Positions 35,158-44,746 are shown, counted from the first letter of the stretch. The stretch is 49,234 nucleotides of DNA from Anaerobutyricum hallii DSM 3353 (GCF_000173975.1 NZ_ACEP01000053.1:1-49234); one strand, 5' to 3'. Program-made: numbers and translations. The notes: generated by a model not told the origin, from the sequence alone.

Positions 35158-35988
35158 ATGAGAGAATCACTAATCTGTATTGGAAAGATTGGAGAAAAAG
35201 GATATTATTTTGAGGATACAGGAATACAGATTTTCTCCTATGAAGAACTTTGCTATTATATGAGTCAGCATATGATCTGCTATATTCATACACTTCCAGG
35301 AGAAGATTTGCTGGCCTATATACGGGATGAACTTGATTTAGATAAGCTGTCGAAACAGTTATCTAAGCTGCTTGATCCGGAAAAAGATCAGATGAAGTAT
35401 TTTGCGGCATTGTTCCGCGAAGGTCATTATTTTAATGAGGACGAAATCAGGGATATTCTTGATGAATACAGAGGATTGATGAATGCCCCTGTCTATTTAC
35501 AAAAAAAGTGGATGGGAGATCTGCTTACGAGTTCAGGACGGGCTTCAAGGGCGATACGGTATTATCAGGAAGCATTAGGGCAAAAAGAGATAAAGGAAGA
35601 AGAAGTCGGACGGCTCTATCATAATATGGGAGTGGCAGAGGCAAAGCTGTTCCGGTTTGAGAATGCCAAGATTAATTTTATAAAGGCATATCAGTATACG
35701 GGAGAAGAAAGTTCCTTATTTTATTATTATTGCATCATGGCACTGGCTGATGGAATTGAGGCAGCCGGAGAAGAATTAAAGACCTTTGAAGACTCTGATT
35801 TTCTGCTGGATGCTTTTGAAGAACAGTTCGCTGCTTTTGAAGAAGATTTTGCTTACAGTGCAATGGCTGAAAAATATAGAAAAATAGTATTTTTAGATGA
35901 AAATGGAAAGCCGGAAGAGGCTCTGGCGAAAAAACAGAGACTGGTAAGTGCCTTAAAGAAAGATTTTCGAAAAGAAATTGACATTTAG
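35158..35988 (+). CDS. TPR-like protein of the giant-protein operon
   Basis: A 276-residue helical, cytoplasmic protein. The N-terminal ~60 residues may form a small beta/alpha module (LICIGKIGEKGYYF). From about 125 on, paired helices of TPR type appear (SSGRASRAIRYYQEALG, YHNMGVAEAKLFRFENAKIN), ending in an acidic, Phe-rich helix. It has GTAGAGAAG-like purines before the ATG. TPR proteins mostly act as scaffolds, so it may bridge the actin-like ATPase and the giant protein encoded upstream. It is the last gene before the valS promoter. Confidence 0.65.
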   Translation: MRESLICIGKIGEKGYYFEDTGIQIFSYEELCYYMSQHMICYIHTLPGEDLLAYIRDELDLDKLSKQLSKLLDPEKDQMKYFAALFREGHYFNEDEIRDILDEYRGLMNAPVYLQKKWMGDLLTSSGRASRAIRYYQEALGQKEIKEEEVGRLYHNMGVAEAKLFRFENAKINFIKAYQYTGEESSLFYYYCIMALADGIEAAGEELKTFEDSDFLLDAFEEQFAAFEEDFAYSAMAEKYRKIVFLDENGKPEEALAKKQRLVSALKKDFRKEIDI

Positions 35989-36035
35989 GGCAAAATATTA
36001 GTGACAAATTCGCAAATAAGTTATACTATGATAGT

Positions 36036-36068
36036 CAGAGCTTTTTTTGCTCTGGTGTATTGTTTTTG
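36036..36068 (+). terminator. terminator or attenuator between the giant-protein operon and valS
   Basis: CAGAGC-TTTTTTT-GCTCTG is followed by GTGTATTGTTTTT. A -10-like TATACT lies just upstream at 36022-36027, so it could either end the upstream operon or act as an attenuator in the valS leader. No T-box specifier arrangement or TGGNACCGCG antiterminator sequence is present. Confidence 0.55.
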
Positions 36069-36149
36069 CAGAATAAGTTAAAACAGTAAAAATATCATGT
36101 GCTTTTTGTAGTGCATGATTTACAGGATAAAAACCAGGAGGAATGAAAC

Positions 36150-38792
36150 ATGGCAACAGAGATGAATAAGACCTACAATCCTTCCGAGATTGAGGACAGA
36201 CTTTATAAAAAATGGCTGGATAAGAAGTATTTCCACGCTGAAGTAGACCGCAGTAAGAAACCTTTTACTATCGTGATGCCACCGCCAAATATCACAGGAC
36301 AGCTTCACATGGGACATGCGTTAGATAACACATTACAGGATATTCTTATCCGTTTTAAGAGAATGCAGGGTTACAATGCGTTATGGCAGCCAGGAACAGA
36401 CCACGCCAGCATTGCAACAGAGGTAAAGGTTACTAATAAGTTAAGAGAAGAAGGTATTGATAAAGAAGAACTTGGACGTGAGGGATTCTTAAAGCGTACA
36501 TGGGAGTGGAGAGAAGAGTACGGCGGACGTATTGTCAGCCAGTTAAAGAAACTCGGTTCTTCCGCTGACTGGGACAGAGAACGTTTTACAATGGATGAAG
36601 GATGTTCTAAGGCAGTACAGGAAGTATTTATCCGTCTTTACGAAAAAGGGTACATTTACCAGGGGTCCCGTATTATCAACTGGTGTCCAGTGTGCCAGAC
36701 ATCTATTTCTGATGCAGAGGTAGAATATGAGGATCAGGCAGGACATTTCTGGCACATCAACTATCCGATCGTTGGAACAGATAAGTGCATCGAAATCGCT
36801 ACAACCCGTCCTGAGACCATGCTTGGAGATACAGCAATCGCTGTACATCCAGATGACGAGAGATATAAAGATTTAGTTGGAAAGATGGTTCTTCTTCCAA
36901 TCGTAAATAAAGAGATTCCAATTGTTGCAGATTCTTATGTAGATAAAGAATTTGGAACTGGTGCCGTAAAGATCACACCAGCTCATGACCCTAACGACTT
37001 TGAAGTTGGAAAGCGTCATAACTTAGAAGAAATCAACATTTTAAATGATGATGGAACAATCAATGAGAACGGTGGCAAGTTCGAGGGAATGGACCGTTAC
37101 GAGGCAAGAAAGGCTATCGTAAAAGAGTTAGAAGAAGGCGGTTACCTTGTACGTATCGAGAACCATGAGCATAACGTAGGAACGCATGACCGCTGTCACA
37201 CTACGGTAGAGCCAATGGTTAAAAAACAGTGGTTCGTAAAGATGAATGAGATGGCAAAACCAGCGATCGAGGCAGTAAAGAACGGTGACCTCCGTTTCGT
37301 ACCAGGTCATTTTGACCGTACTTACCTTCACTGGTTAGAGAACATCCGTGACTGGTGTATTTCCAGACAGTTATGGTGGGGACACAGAATTCCAGCATAC
37401 TACTGTGATGACTGCGGTGAGATTGTTGTAGCAAAAGAGACTCCTTCTGTATGTCCTAAGTGTGGATGTACTCATTTCACACAGGATGAGGATACCTTAG
37501 ATACATGGTTTAGTTCTGCATTATGGCCATTTTCTACATTAGGCTGGCCAGATAAAACAGAAGACCTTGATTACTTCTATCCTACCAATGTTCTTGTAAC
37601 AGGATACGATATCATTTTCTTCTGGGTAATCCGTATGGTATTCTCCGGATACGAGCAGACTGGCAAATGTCCATTCAGTGACGTATTGATTCATGGTCTT
37701 GTTCGTGATGAGCAGGGTCGTAAGATGAGTAAGTCTCTTGGTAATGGTATTGACCCATTAGAGATTATCGACCAGTATGGTGCAGATGCCCTTCGTCTTA
37801 CTTTAGTAACTGGTAACGCACCTGGTAACGATATGCGTTACTCTGAGAAGAAGATTATTGCAAGCAGAAACTTTGCCAACAAAGTATGGAATGCTTCCAG
37901 ATTCATGTTAATGAATATTGAAAAAGCAGACCTCAGCAACGTATCTCTTGATGATTTAACACCAGCAGATAAGTGGATCTTATCTAAGGCAAACTCTCTT
38001 GTAAAAGAAGTGACAGATAACATGGAGAATTACGACTTCGGTGTTGCTGTTTCCAAGTTAAATGATTTTATCTGGGAAGAATTCTGTGACTGGTACATCG
38101 AGATGGTAAAACCAAGACTTTATAACGAAGAGGATACAACAAAGGCAGCAGCACTCTTTACATTAAAGAAAGTATTGACAATTTCCTTAAAGTTATTACA
38201 CCCATATATGCCATTTATCACAGAAGAAATCTTCTGCAGCTTACAGGATGAAGAAGAGTCCATCATGGTATCTGACTGGCCTGTATTCGAGGAAGCATTT
38301 GACTTTAAGGCAGAGGAGAATGAAGTAGAAATCATTAAGAATGCAGTAAGAAATATCCGTAACCTTCGTGCAGATATGAATGTACCACCAAGCAAGAAAG
38401 CAAGCGTATATGTAGTATCTGAAAAAGAGGAAGTTCGTAAAGTATTTGAGGACTCCAGAGTATTCTTTGCAACACTTGGTTATGCAAGCGAAGTACATGT
38501 ACAGGCAGATAAAGCTGGTATTGCAGACGATGCAGTATCTACCGTTATCCCTGACGCAGTAATCTATATGCCATTTGCAGAGCTTGTAGATGTAGAAAAA
38601 GAAATCGCCCGTCTTGAAAAAGAAGCAAAACGTCTTGAGGGCGAGATTAAACGAGCCAAAGGAATGCTCTCTAACGAGAAGTTCATAAGCAAAGCGCCAG
38701 CAGCAAAGGTAGAGGCAGAAAAAGAAAAATTAGAGAAATACACTTCTATGGCAGCACAGGTTGCAGAGCGTCTTTCTCAGCTTAAAAAATAA
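36150..38792 (+). CDS. valS: valyl-tRNA synthetase
   Basis: The 880-residue class I synthetase charges tRNA-Val. It shows the HIGH-type motif HMGH in [14 protein letters not shown] at about 43-56, the editing-domain segments [13 protein letters not shown] and [16 protein letters not shown], a zinc-like CxxC pair ([14 protein letters not shown]), and the KMSKS loop in [11 protein letters not shown]. The C-terminal coiled-coil arm ([17 protein letters not shown]) is typical of ValRS. Length is normal. A GGAGG site precedes ATG 36150. folC follows after 23 bp, so valS-folC is probably an operon, an arrangement known in Firmicutes. Confidence 0.98.
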   Translation: MATEMNKTYNPSEIEDRLYKKWLDKKYFHAEVDRSKKPFTIVMPPPNITGQLHMGHALDNTLQDILIRFKRMQGYNALWQPGTDHASIATEVKVTNKLREEGIDKEELGREGFLKRTWEWREEYGGRIVSQLKKLGSSADWDRERFTMDEGCSKAVQEVFIRLYEKGYIYQGSRIINWCPVCQTSISDAEVEYEDQAGHFWHINYPIVGTDKCIEIATTRPETMLGDTAIAVHPDDERYKDLVGKMVLLPIVNKEIPIVADSYVDKEFGTGAVKITPAHDPNDFEVGKRHNLEEINILNDDGTINENGGKFEGMDRYEARKAIVKELEEGGYLVRIENHEHNVGTHDRCHTTVEPMVKKQWFVKMNEMAKPAIEAVKNGDLRFVPGHFDRTYLHWLENIRDWCISRQLWWGHRIPAYYCDDCGEIVVAKETPSVCPKCGCTHFTQDEDTLDTWFSSALWPFSTLGWPDKTEDLDYFYPTNVLVTGYDIIFFWVIRMVFSGYEQTGKCPFSDVLIHGLVRDEQGRKMSKSLGNGIDPLEIIDQYGADALRLTLVTGNAPGNDMRYSEKKIIASRNFANKVWNASRFMLMNIEKADLSNVSLDDLTPADKWILSKANSLVKEVTDNMENYDFGVAVSKLNDFIWEEFCDWYIEMVKPRLYNEEDTTKAAALFTLKKVLTISLKLLHPYMPFITEEIFCSLQDEEESIMVSDWPVFEEAFDFKAEENEVEIIKNAVRNIRNLRADMNVPPSKKASVYVVSEKEEVRKVFEDSRVFFATLGYASEVHVQADKAGIADDAVSTVIPDAVIYMPFAELVDVEKEIARLEKEAKRLEGEIKRAKGMLSNEKFISKAPAAKVEAEKEKLEKYTSMAAQVAERLSQLKK

Positions 38793-38815
38793 ATAGAGAT
38801 AAGAGGGATAGAGGA

Positions 38816-40102
38816 ATGATGACCTACAGCGAAATGGAACGGGAAATTAATGAGATACCCAAGTTCGGTGCCAAAGCAAGTCTGTCCAATCTCTCCGATT
38901 ATCTGGAATTAGCGAATCACCCGGAAAGGAATCTTCGGGTGATTCATATTGCAGGGACAAATGGAAAAGGTTCGGTCAGCGCATATATTGACTCGATTTT
39001 AAGACAGGCAGGGTATACGACAGCATTATTTACCTCTCCTCATCTGGTAAAGATTAACGAGAGATTTCGTATTAATTTTAAAGAGTGTTCTGATGAAGAA
39101 TTGATTTTAGCGTGGTGTCAGGTGAAGTCTTTTATGGAAAAGGGTGAGAAGCAGGGATTGCAGCCTCTTACATTTTTTGAGATTCTTTTTCTGATGGGAA
39201 TGATTCTTTTTTCACAAAAAGAAATTGACTATTGTATTTTAGAGACCGGACTTGGCGGACGTCTTGATGCAACAGTACTTTCAGATCCAGTACTTTCCAT
39301 AATTACTTCCATCAGTTATGACCATATGGAGATTCTCGGCGATACGATTGAAAAGATTGCAGCAGAAAAAGCAGGAATTATAAAAAATGGGATACCAGTT
39401 GTTGCTGTTGATGAAGAAAACGGGGCATTTCCTGTTATCGAAAGAACTGCGAAAGAAAAAAAATCCCCAGTTTACGGGCTGAAATCGCAAGACCTTACAA
39501 TTTTAAAAAAATACGAGAATAAGATTGATTTTTCTATCAATAGCCGTTATTATAAGATAAGTAACTTAAAGGTAAAGAGTTATGCTTCCTATCAGGTACA
39601 GAATGCAGCGCTTGCCGCACTTGCTGCACATGTTCTTTTGCCAGATTTGGCGGAGAATGTTATCAGAAATGGCATTTTAGAGATGTTCTGGGCTGGAAGG
39701 ATGGAAGAGATTGCAGAGAATGTTTATGTAGATGGAGCACATAATCCGGGAGCGGTTCGTCAGATTTATAACAGTTTAGCTGATTCTGATAAAGAGTGGC
39801 TCTTATTGTTTGCAGTCTGTTCTGATAAAGATTATACCGAGATGATTCGTATACTTGGAAAGATTCCGTGGAAGAGAATATACATTACAAAGATAGACAG
39901 TGCAAGAGGAGCGGATACTGCTGCGGTCAGACAGTGCTTTGAAGAAGCGGCAGGATGTCCGATATGCGAATTTGAGAGTGCCGGTGAGGCATTTAAGGCA
40001 GCTTTACGAGATAGAGGAGATGAAAAAGAAGAGAATCTTTTATGTCTTGGCTCCCTGTATTTAGTGGGAGAGATAAAGGAACTTGCAGCAACAATGTTTT
40101 GA
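38816..40102 (+). CDS. folC: folylpolyglutamate synthase / dihydrofolate synthase
   Basis: The 428-residue Mur-ligase-type enzyme adds glutamate to folates. The P-loop IAGTNGKGSVSAYIDSIL, the folate-binding loop TSPHLVKINERFRIN, LETGLGGRLDATVL, and the phosphate/Mg segment ISYDHMEILGDTIEKIAAEKAGIIK are all present. The C-terminal domain has VYVDGAHNPGAV. The start is ambiguous between two adjacent ATGs at 38816 and 38819; a purine-rich site precedes them. It lies 23 bp after valS and 15 bp before a 50-residue ORF. Confidence 0.95.
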   Translation: MMTYSEMEREINEIPKFGAKASLSNLSDYLELANHPERNLRVIHIAGTNGKGSVSAYIDSILRQAGYTTALFTSPHLVKINERFRINFKECSDEELILAWCQVKSFMEKGEKQGLQPLTFFEILFLMGMILFSQKEIDYCILETGLGGRLDATVLSDPVLSIITSISYDHMEILGDTIEKIAAEKAGIIKNGIPVVAVDEENGAFPVIERTAKEKKSPVYGLKSQDLTILKKYENKIDFSINSRYYKISNLKVKSYASYQVQNAALAALAAHVLLPDLAENVIRNGILEMFWAGRMEEIAENVYVDGAHNPGAVRQIYNSLADSDKEWLLLFAVCSDKDYTEMIRILGKIPWKRIYITKIDSARGADTAAVRQCFEEAAGCPICEFESAGEAFKAALRDRGDEKEENLLCLGSLYLVGEIKELAATMF

Positions 40103-40117
40103 AAGTGAGGATATATC

Positions 40118-40270
40118 ATGTTTGATTATGATTTAGAGTTAAAGAAGTTTAAACCAGCAGTAGGCGTAGAAATCGGTGAGGATGAGCTGTTTAGTGATGA
40201 CATTAAGGATATAACAGATCTTGTAGAAGAACTGGTAGCAGAGCGTGAGGGAAAGAAAGCTTCTAAGTAA
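40118..40270 (+). CDS. 50-residue acidic protein downstream of folC
   Basis: A small frame of 50 codons plus TAA, preceded by GTGAGG at 40105-40110. The product starts MFDYDLELKKFKPAV, then an acidic amphipathic stretch (GEDELFSDDIKDITDLVEEL), and ends EGKKASK. The regular hydrophobic spacing suggests a single helix after a short N-terminal segment. It fits tightly between folC (15 bp) and the zinc-ribbon/TPR gene (19 bp), with its own ribosome site, which supports it being real. I do not recognise a family. A small regulatory or adaptor subunit is possible. Confidence 0.65.
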   Translation: MFDYDLELKKFKPAVGVEIGEDELFSDDIKDITDLVEELVAEREGKKASK

Positions 40271-40289
40271 GTTTAGTAGGAGGAATATA

Positions 40290-41831
40290 ATGAAGTGTAT
40301 TAAATGTGGTCGGCCAGTCGGCGCGAGCAGATACTGCAACGCCTGTGGTTTTGACAATAAACACATAGCAAAAGCATTAAATACCGCAGATTATTATTAT
40401 AATATCGGCCTTGAAAAGGCGCAGATGCATGATTTAAGCGGCGCAGAGATTTATTTAAAGAAAGCTCTCAACTATAATAAGTCCCACAAGAATGCGAGAA
40501 ATCTTTTAGGTCTTGTCTACAATGAGATGGGAGAAGGCGGAAAGGCCTATATCCAATGGAAGATCAGCGCAAAGCTTTCTTCTGTAGAAGAGAACGTTGC
40601 GAATCTTTACATCCGTCAGATGGAAGAACATCCTGCAGTATTTGAGGAGATCAACGAGACAGCAAAGAAATATAACACCGCCCTTTCCTATGCGAAGCAG
40701 GGAAGCGATGACCTTGCAATGATTCAGGTAAAGAAGGTACTTAGCATCACACCAAACTTTGTGAATGCACATCTGTTATTTGCCCTTCTTCATATGCGTG
40801 CAGGAGATAATGTTTCCGCACAGACTGATTTGAATAACGCACTTGCAATTGACCGCTATAACACAACAGCACGCAAATATCTGAATGAGATGGGCGAGAA
40901 CCCGGACACTGTACCGGAGAAGCGTCCGGCAGATGCCTTAAAACCGGATAATGAAAACCTTAGAAATGTACGTCCGGTAGACCATTATGAAGATCCGAAC
41001 AAGGAAACATGGAAACAGTTTGTTTACATGCTGATTGGTCTTGCTATCGGTGTAGTTGCGATGTTTGTTCTTGTTATTCCTAGTGTAAAGGCAAGCGTAA
41101 GCGTTGACTATAATAACTTAAAGAAAGAGTACAGCCAGACTACAAATAAAAAAGATGCAGAAATCAGCACATTAAAAGATGACAAGAAGAGCCTCCAGAA
41201 AAAGAATAAGAAGCTTACTAAGCGTCTTAAAGTTTACGAAGGCTCCAAAGGCGAAGACAGCATGTATGACAGCATCTTAAAGGCCAGTCAGGCATACTCC
41301 AGTGGAAATTATGTGGAATGTGCAAAGCATCTCTTAAAAGTAGACAAAGACTCTCTGCCATCCACAACAGCCAAGAATTTATATACATCCATGAAGGATA
41401 AAGCTTTCCAGAATGCTGCAGCACAGTTATATAACAGTGGAAAGGCTTCCTTTGATGCATATAAATATCAGGATGCATTAGATGACCTTGAGCAGTCCTA
41501 TAAGTATGATAAGAGCTACAATACAGAGTATCATATTGCGATGTGCTATAAGTACTTAAATAAGAATACAGATAAGGCACAGGAATATTTCTATGATATT
41601 ATCAATAATTCAGGAGATAGTGAGCTGATTCGTAAGGCAGCAAATCTTGGTCTTGATATGGTAATTAACTCTGCGAAAGAAGCAGCAGCGAAGGCAAAAG
41701 GCGGAAGTACAACGACAGACTCTAAGTCAGATACTGCGAGCAGTTCTGATTCTTCCACATCTAAGAAGAGTAGTACAAAGAGTACAACAGAAGAAGACTT
41801 CGGTGCAGATACATCAAATAGCAATAACTAA
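40290..41831 (+). CDS. zinc-ribbon, TPR and coiled-coil membrane protein
   Basis: A 513-residue protein. It opens with a zinc ribbon (CIKCG at 3-7 and CNACG near 16-20), then TPR repeats at about 30-205 (ALNTADYYYNIGLEKAQ, SHKNARNLLGLVYNEMGE, ALSYAKQGSDDLAMIQVK). A membrane segment at about 247-272 (FVYMLIGLAIGVVAMFVLVIP) is followed by a coiled coil, a second TPR-like region (KASQAYSSGNYVECAKHLL) and a Ser/Thr-rich tail. I choose ATG 40290, after TAGGAGG; a GTG at 40245 overlaps the small ORF and lacks a site. TPRs on both sides of the membrane suggest a scaffold linking cytoplasmic and envelope proteins. Function unknown. Confidence 0.8.
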   Translation: MKCIKCGRPVGASRYCNACGFDNKHIAKALNTADYYYNIGLEKAQMHDLSGAEIYLKKALNYNKSHKNARNLLGLVYNEMGEGGKAYIQWKISAKLSSVEENVANLYIRQMEEHPAVFEEINETAKKYNTALSYAKQGSDDLAMIQVKKVLSITPNFVNAHLLFALLHMRAGDNVSAQTDLNNALAIDRYNTTARKYLNEMGENPDTVPEKRPADALKPDNENLRNVRPVDHYEDPNKETWKQFVYMLIGLAIGVVAMFVLVIPSVKASVSVDYNNLKKEYSQTTNKKDAEISTLKDDKKSLQKKNKKLTKRLKVYEGSKGEDSMYDSILKASQAYSSGNYVECAKHLLKVDKDSLPSTTAKNLYTSMKDKAFQNAAAQLYNSGKASFDAYKYQDALDDLEQSYKYDKSYNTEYHIAMCYKYLNKNTDKAQEYFYDIINNSGDSELIRKAANLGLDMVINSAKEAAAKAKGGSTTTDSKSDTASSSDSSTSKKSSTKSTTEEDFGADTSNSNN

Positions 41832-41854
41832 TTTTATAAAATTATTACGAATAA

Positions 41855-41893
41855 AAATAAGTTCGACAAAATATGTCGGACTTATTTTTTTGT
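41855..41893 (+). terminator. Rho-independent terminator of the valS-folC transcript
   Basis: AATAAGTTCGAC pairs with GTCGGACTTATT (one G-T), with loop AAAATAT, followed by TTTTTTTG. It separates the valS-folC operon from the spoIIA operon. Confidence 0.9.
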
Positions 41894-41955
41894 TTTCGGT
41901 AAAATATAGTTATTCAGAGTTAAATATTACAATAAAAATAAAAGGAGAGGGAAAA

Positions 41956-42291
41956 ATGGGATGCTGCCATGTAAAAAATCAATGTTTAGTTATCAGACTT
42001 CCGAAAGAAATTGATCACTATCAGGCTGAAAAAGTAAGAAGGGAATGTGAGCAAAGTTTCATGAAATTTATTATCCGTGATATTATTTTTGACTTTTCCG
42101 ATACATCCTTTATGGACAGTTCAGGAATTGGCCTGGTATTAGGACGAGTGCGGAAGATACATCCAATTAATGGGAAGGTATATCTGTTTGGAGGGAATGA
42201 ATTAATTCAAAAGATGTGGGAAATGGCAGGAATATTAAACCTGGTTACAGTTTTAGACAGTATTGAAAAAGTAAAGGAGGTATACGAATGA
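41956..42291 (+). CDS. spoIIAA: anti-sigma F factor antagonist
   Basis: A 111-residue STAS-domain protein. FDFSDTSFMDSSGIGLVLG carries the phosphorylatable Ser (55 or 56) that SpoIIAB phosphorylates; the unphosphorylated form frees sigma-F in the forespore. I choose ATG 41956 after AGGAGAGGG; an upstream in-frame ATG at 41803 would lie inside the previous gene and before the terminator. It overlaps spoIIAB by 4 bp. No sigma-H promoter can be identified with confidence in the 60 bp upstream. Confidence 0.93.
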   Translation: MGCCHVKNQCLVIRLPKEIDHYQAEKVRRECEQSFMKFIIRDIIFDFSDTSFMDSSGIGLVLGRVRKIHPINGKVYLFGGNELIQKMWEMAGILNLVTVLDSIEKVKEVYE

Positions 42292-42749
42292 AACAGGCAG
42301 GGGAGAATAGTAACAGTTTAAAAATGGTATTTCGTAATCGCCCGGAAAATGAAAAAATTGTCAGGACGACAGCAGCGGTATTTGCTTCGGTATTAGATCC
42401 GACATTAGAAGAAATATCTGATTTTAAAACAGCTGTTTCAGAGGCAGTCACTAATGCGATTATCCATGCCTATCCAAAAACAGGCGGCGATATTGAGGCG
42501 TATTTTAAAAGAGAAGATAAAAAGATAACAGTACTTATAACAGACTATGGTATAGGTATAAAAGATGTCGGAAAATCGATGCAGCCATTGTATTCAACCC
42601 TACATACACAGGAACGTTCCGGGATGGGCTTTACCTTTATGGAAGCATTCGCAGATGAGGTAAAAGTGAAAAGTGTACCCGGAAAAGGAACGACAGTAAA
42701 ACTTATAAAAATTATAGGGAAGGGGGAGGAGTGTGGAGAGAACCTGTGA
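42288..42749 (+). CDS. spoIIAB: anti-sigma F factor / serine kinase
   Basis: A 153-residue GHKL ATPase that binds and holds sigma-F and phosphorylates SpoIIAA. The N-box is in FKTAVSEAVTNAIIHAYP, the G1 box in DYGIGIKDV, and the G2 region in RSGMGFTFMEAFAD, followed by VPGKGTTVKL. It is a few residues longer than the ~146 usual. It overlaps spoIIAA by 4 bp and sigF by 17 bp, fitting the invariant order spoIIAA-spoIIAB-sigF. Confidence 0.96.
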   Translation: MKQAGENSNSLKMVFRNRPENEKIVRTTAAVFASVLDPTLEEISDFKTAVSEAVTNAIIHAYPKTGGDIEAYFKREDKKITVLITDYGIGIKDVGKSMQPLYSTLHTQERSGMGFTFMEAFADEVKVKSVPGKGTTVKLIKIIGKGEECGENL

Positions 42750-43470
42750 ATTAATTAAGCAGGCAAAAGAAGGAAATAAAGAAGCACAGTCAATATTAGT
42801 AGAAGAAAACTCCGGTTTGATCTGGAGCGTGGTAAAACGTTTTCAGGGACGGGGATATGATAAAGAAGATTTATTTCAGATCGGCAGTATCGGACTGTTA
42901 AAATGCATTGAAAATTTTGATTTAGAAAGAAATGTAAAGTTCTCCACCTATGCAGTACCATTAATTATGGGAGAAATCAAGAGATTTTTAAGAGATGACG
43001 GTATTGTCAAAGTAAGCCGAAGCCTAAAAGAGGCTTCTTATAAAATCAAAAGAGAAAAAGAACACTATCAAAAATTATACAATAGAGAACCAACATTAAA
43101 AGAAATTGCGGTCACCTTAGATATGGACGAGTCCGATATCCTTATGGCAATGGAATCTGGTCAGGAGGTGTGTTCTCTACACCAGGTCATTTATCAGAGT
43201 GAGGGAGATGAAATTCATTTAGAAGATAAACTCGAACAGCAGGCTGACTTGATAGAACAGACCGTAGATAATATATATGTACAGGAATTATTAAAAAAAC
43301 TAAATGAGCAGGAACGCCAGATTATCCATATGCGGTACTTCCAAAATCAGACCCAGGCGGCGATTGCAAAAAAGATTGGAATTTCCCAGGTACAGGTATC
43401 TAGGATGGAGAAAAAAATACTGAATAAATTGAGGAAGAATGCCAATACTAAGGAAAACGGAAATCTTTGA
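42733..43470 (+). CDS. sigF: sporulation sigma factor F
   Basis: A 245-residue sigma-70 factor of the sporulation type, active in the forespore. Region 2 is in LFQIGSIGLLKCIENFDLERNVKFSTYAVPLIMGEIKRFL, region 3 in REPTLKEIAVTLDMDESDILMAM, and region 4 in LNEQERQIIHMRYFQNQTQAAIAKKIGISQVQVSRMEKKIL. It starts with GTG 42733 after AGGGGGAGGAG, so the initiator overlaps the spoIIAB end by 17 bp. spoVAA follows within 11 bp. Confidence 0.96.
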   Translation: MERTCELIKQAKEGNKEAQSILVEENSGLIWSVVKRFQGRGYDKEDLFQIGSIGLLKCIENFDLERNVKFSTYAVPLIMGEIKRFLRDDGIVKVSRSLKEASYKIKREKEHYQKLYNREPTLKEIAVTLDMDESDILMAMESGQEVCSLHQVIYQSEGDEIHLEDKLEQQADLIEQTVDNIYVQELLKKLNEQERQIIHMRYFQNQTQAAIAKKIGISQVQVSRMEKKILNKLRKNANTKENGNL

Positions 43471-43480
43471 GGAATTTGTT

Positions 43481-44146
43481 ATGGAGAAAAAAATTATTTA
43501 TCTGAAGGCAGAGCAGAGTTCCTATGTAAATCATGAAAAAATTCATATTGGGGACATTGCTTCTGTTTTTTGTGAAGATAAGGAGATAGAGAAGAAAATC
43601 AAAAATATTGTTTTATATGAGTTTGATGAGAAAAACGAAAAAGAAGGGAGAGTTTTTCTATCAATCTTATTATTGATTGAGAAAATTTCGGAACAGATTC
43701 CGTATGGTGAAGTTCGAAATACCGGTGAGACTGATATGGTTATCTATTATAAAGCAGAAGAGCTAAAAAGCAAAAAATGGGTACAGGTGATAAAGATTTT
43801 ATTTATTTGTGCGACTTGTTTTTTTGGAGCAGGCATTACAGTTATGGGATACAATAATGATGTAGACATGGTGAAAGTATTTGGCCAGCTTTATAAAGTA
43901 TTTCTTGGAACAAAGCCAGACGATCCTACATTTGTGGAACTCTTTTATTCTGTGGGACTGGCATTGGGAATTTTTCTGTTTTTTAATCATGTTCCGGGGA
44001 AAAAAGTTACAAATGAACCAACACCAATTCAGGTGCAGATGCGCCTTTACGAGCAGGATGTAAATAGAACTTTTTTATTGGGAGCCTCACGGAAAGGAGA
44101 AGAACTGGATGTGTCTGGGAATAATGACAGTGCCAATAATAAATAA
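43481..44146 (+). CDS. spoVAA: stage V sporulation protein AA
   Basis: A 221-residue membrane protein of the SpoVA channel complex, which moves dipicolinic acid into and out of the spore. The N-terminal ~110 residues form a soluble domain (IIYLKAEQSSYVNHEKIHIGDIASV). Two membrane segments lie at about 117-137 and 166-184 (VELFYSVGLALGIFLFFNHV). I choose ATG 43481; an upstream ATG at 43439 lies inside sigF. The order sigF-spoVAA-spoVAB matches many spore formers. It overlaps spoVAB by 38 bp. Confidence 0.9.
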   Translation: MEKKIIYLKAEQSSYVNHEKIHIGDIASVFCEDKEIEKKIKNIVLYEFDEKNEKEGRVFLSILLLIEKISEQIPYGEVRNTGETDMVIYYKAEELKSKKWVQVIKILFICATCFFGAGITVMGYNNDVDMVKVFGQLYKVFLGTKPDDPTFVELFYSVGLALGIFLFFNHVPGKKVTNEPTPIQVQMRLYEQDVNRTFLLGASRKGEELDVSGNNDSANNK

Positions 44147-44561
44147 AGTTATTTTAGGCTGGGTTGCTTTTGGTGCAGGATTTGCTGTGGCAGGTGGGTT
44201 TATTGCATTTATCAGTTTGATTGGAATTGTAACAAGGCTGGCAGGACTCACGAAAACGGCAGACGCAATCCCGACCTACGAAAATAGCATGGCATTAGGA
44301 TTGATTTTTTTTAATCTCGTATCATTATATCAACCAGACTTGCAGTGGATTTCTTATACGGCAGCTCTTAGTATAATCAATATTGTCGGTCTTTTTACAG
44401 GAATATTTGCTGGATGTCTTGCCGGTGCACTTGCGGAGGTAGTAAATATTATTCCTATATTTTCCAGAAGAATCAAACTGAGAAAAGGATTTCCTTACAT
44501 GGTAAAAGCCGCCGCAGTAGGAAAGTGCATAGGCTGTTTAATACAATTTTATGTATTCTGA
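44109..44561 (+). CDS. spoVAB: stage V sporulation protein AB
   Basis: A 150-residue protein with four predicted membrane segments and the SpoVAB pattern: GWVAFGAGFAVAGGFIAFIS, LTKTADAIPTYENSMALG, then a C-terminal LRKGFPYMVKAAAVGKCIG. It works with SpoVAA in the DPA transport system. The start at 44109 follows AAAGGAGAAG with suitable spacing; ATG 44124 is the alternative. The gene that usually follows, spoVAC, is missing; hairpin element F lies 20 bp after the stop. Confidence 0.9.
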   Translation: MCLGIMTVPIINKVILGWVAFGAGFAVAGGFIAFISLIGIVTRLAGLTKTADAIPTYENSMALGLIFFNLVSLYQPDLQWISYTAALSIINIVGLFTGIFAGCLAGALAEVVNIIPIFSRRIKLRKGFPYMVKAAAVGKCIGCLIQFYVF

Positions 44562-44580
44562 TTTGTTGAATTGGCAAAAC

Positions 44581-44715
44581 TGACGAAACATCGAAATCCC
44601 ATCGTCCATATTTGTGATTTTAGTCGCTGCGCGTTGAATGTTCGCTTATGCGCTCGCATTCAACACTTGCTCCGAGACCACAAATATGGACGATGGGATT
44701 TCGATGTTTCTGACA
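44581..44715. repeat. hairpin element copy F
   Basis: Orientation 1. The left arm AAACATCGAAATCCCATCGT pairs perfectly with ACGATGGGATTTCGATGTTT. The core holds CATATTTGTGATTTTAGTCG, the inner helix GTTGAATG with CATTCAAC, and TTGCTCCGAGACCACAAATA. It lies directly after spoVAB. Confidence 0.95.
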
Positions 44716-44746
44716 GTGGTTTCTGAAGTAAAATCAGAATTCATGC

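Noticed and set aside
35989-36149. T-box riboswitch upstream of valS
   Set aside because: The leader is about 160 bp and lacks the T-box consensus and the specifier-loop arrangement. Only a simple hairpin is visible.
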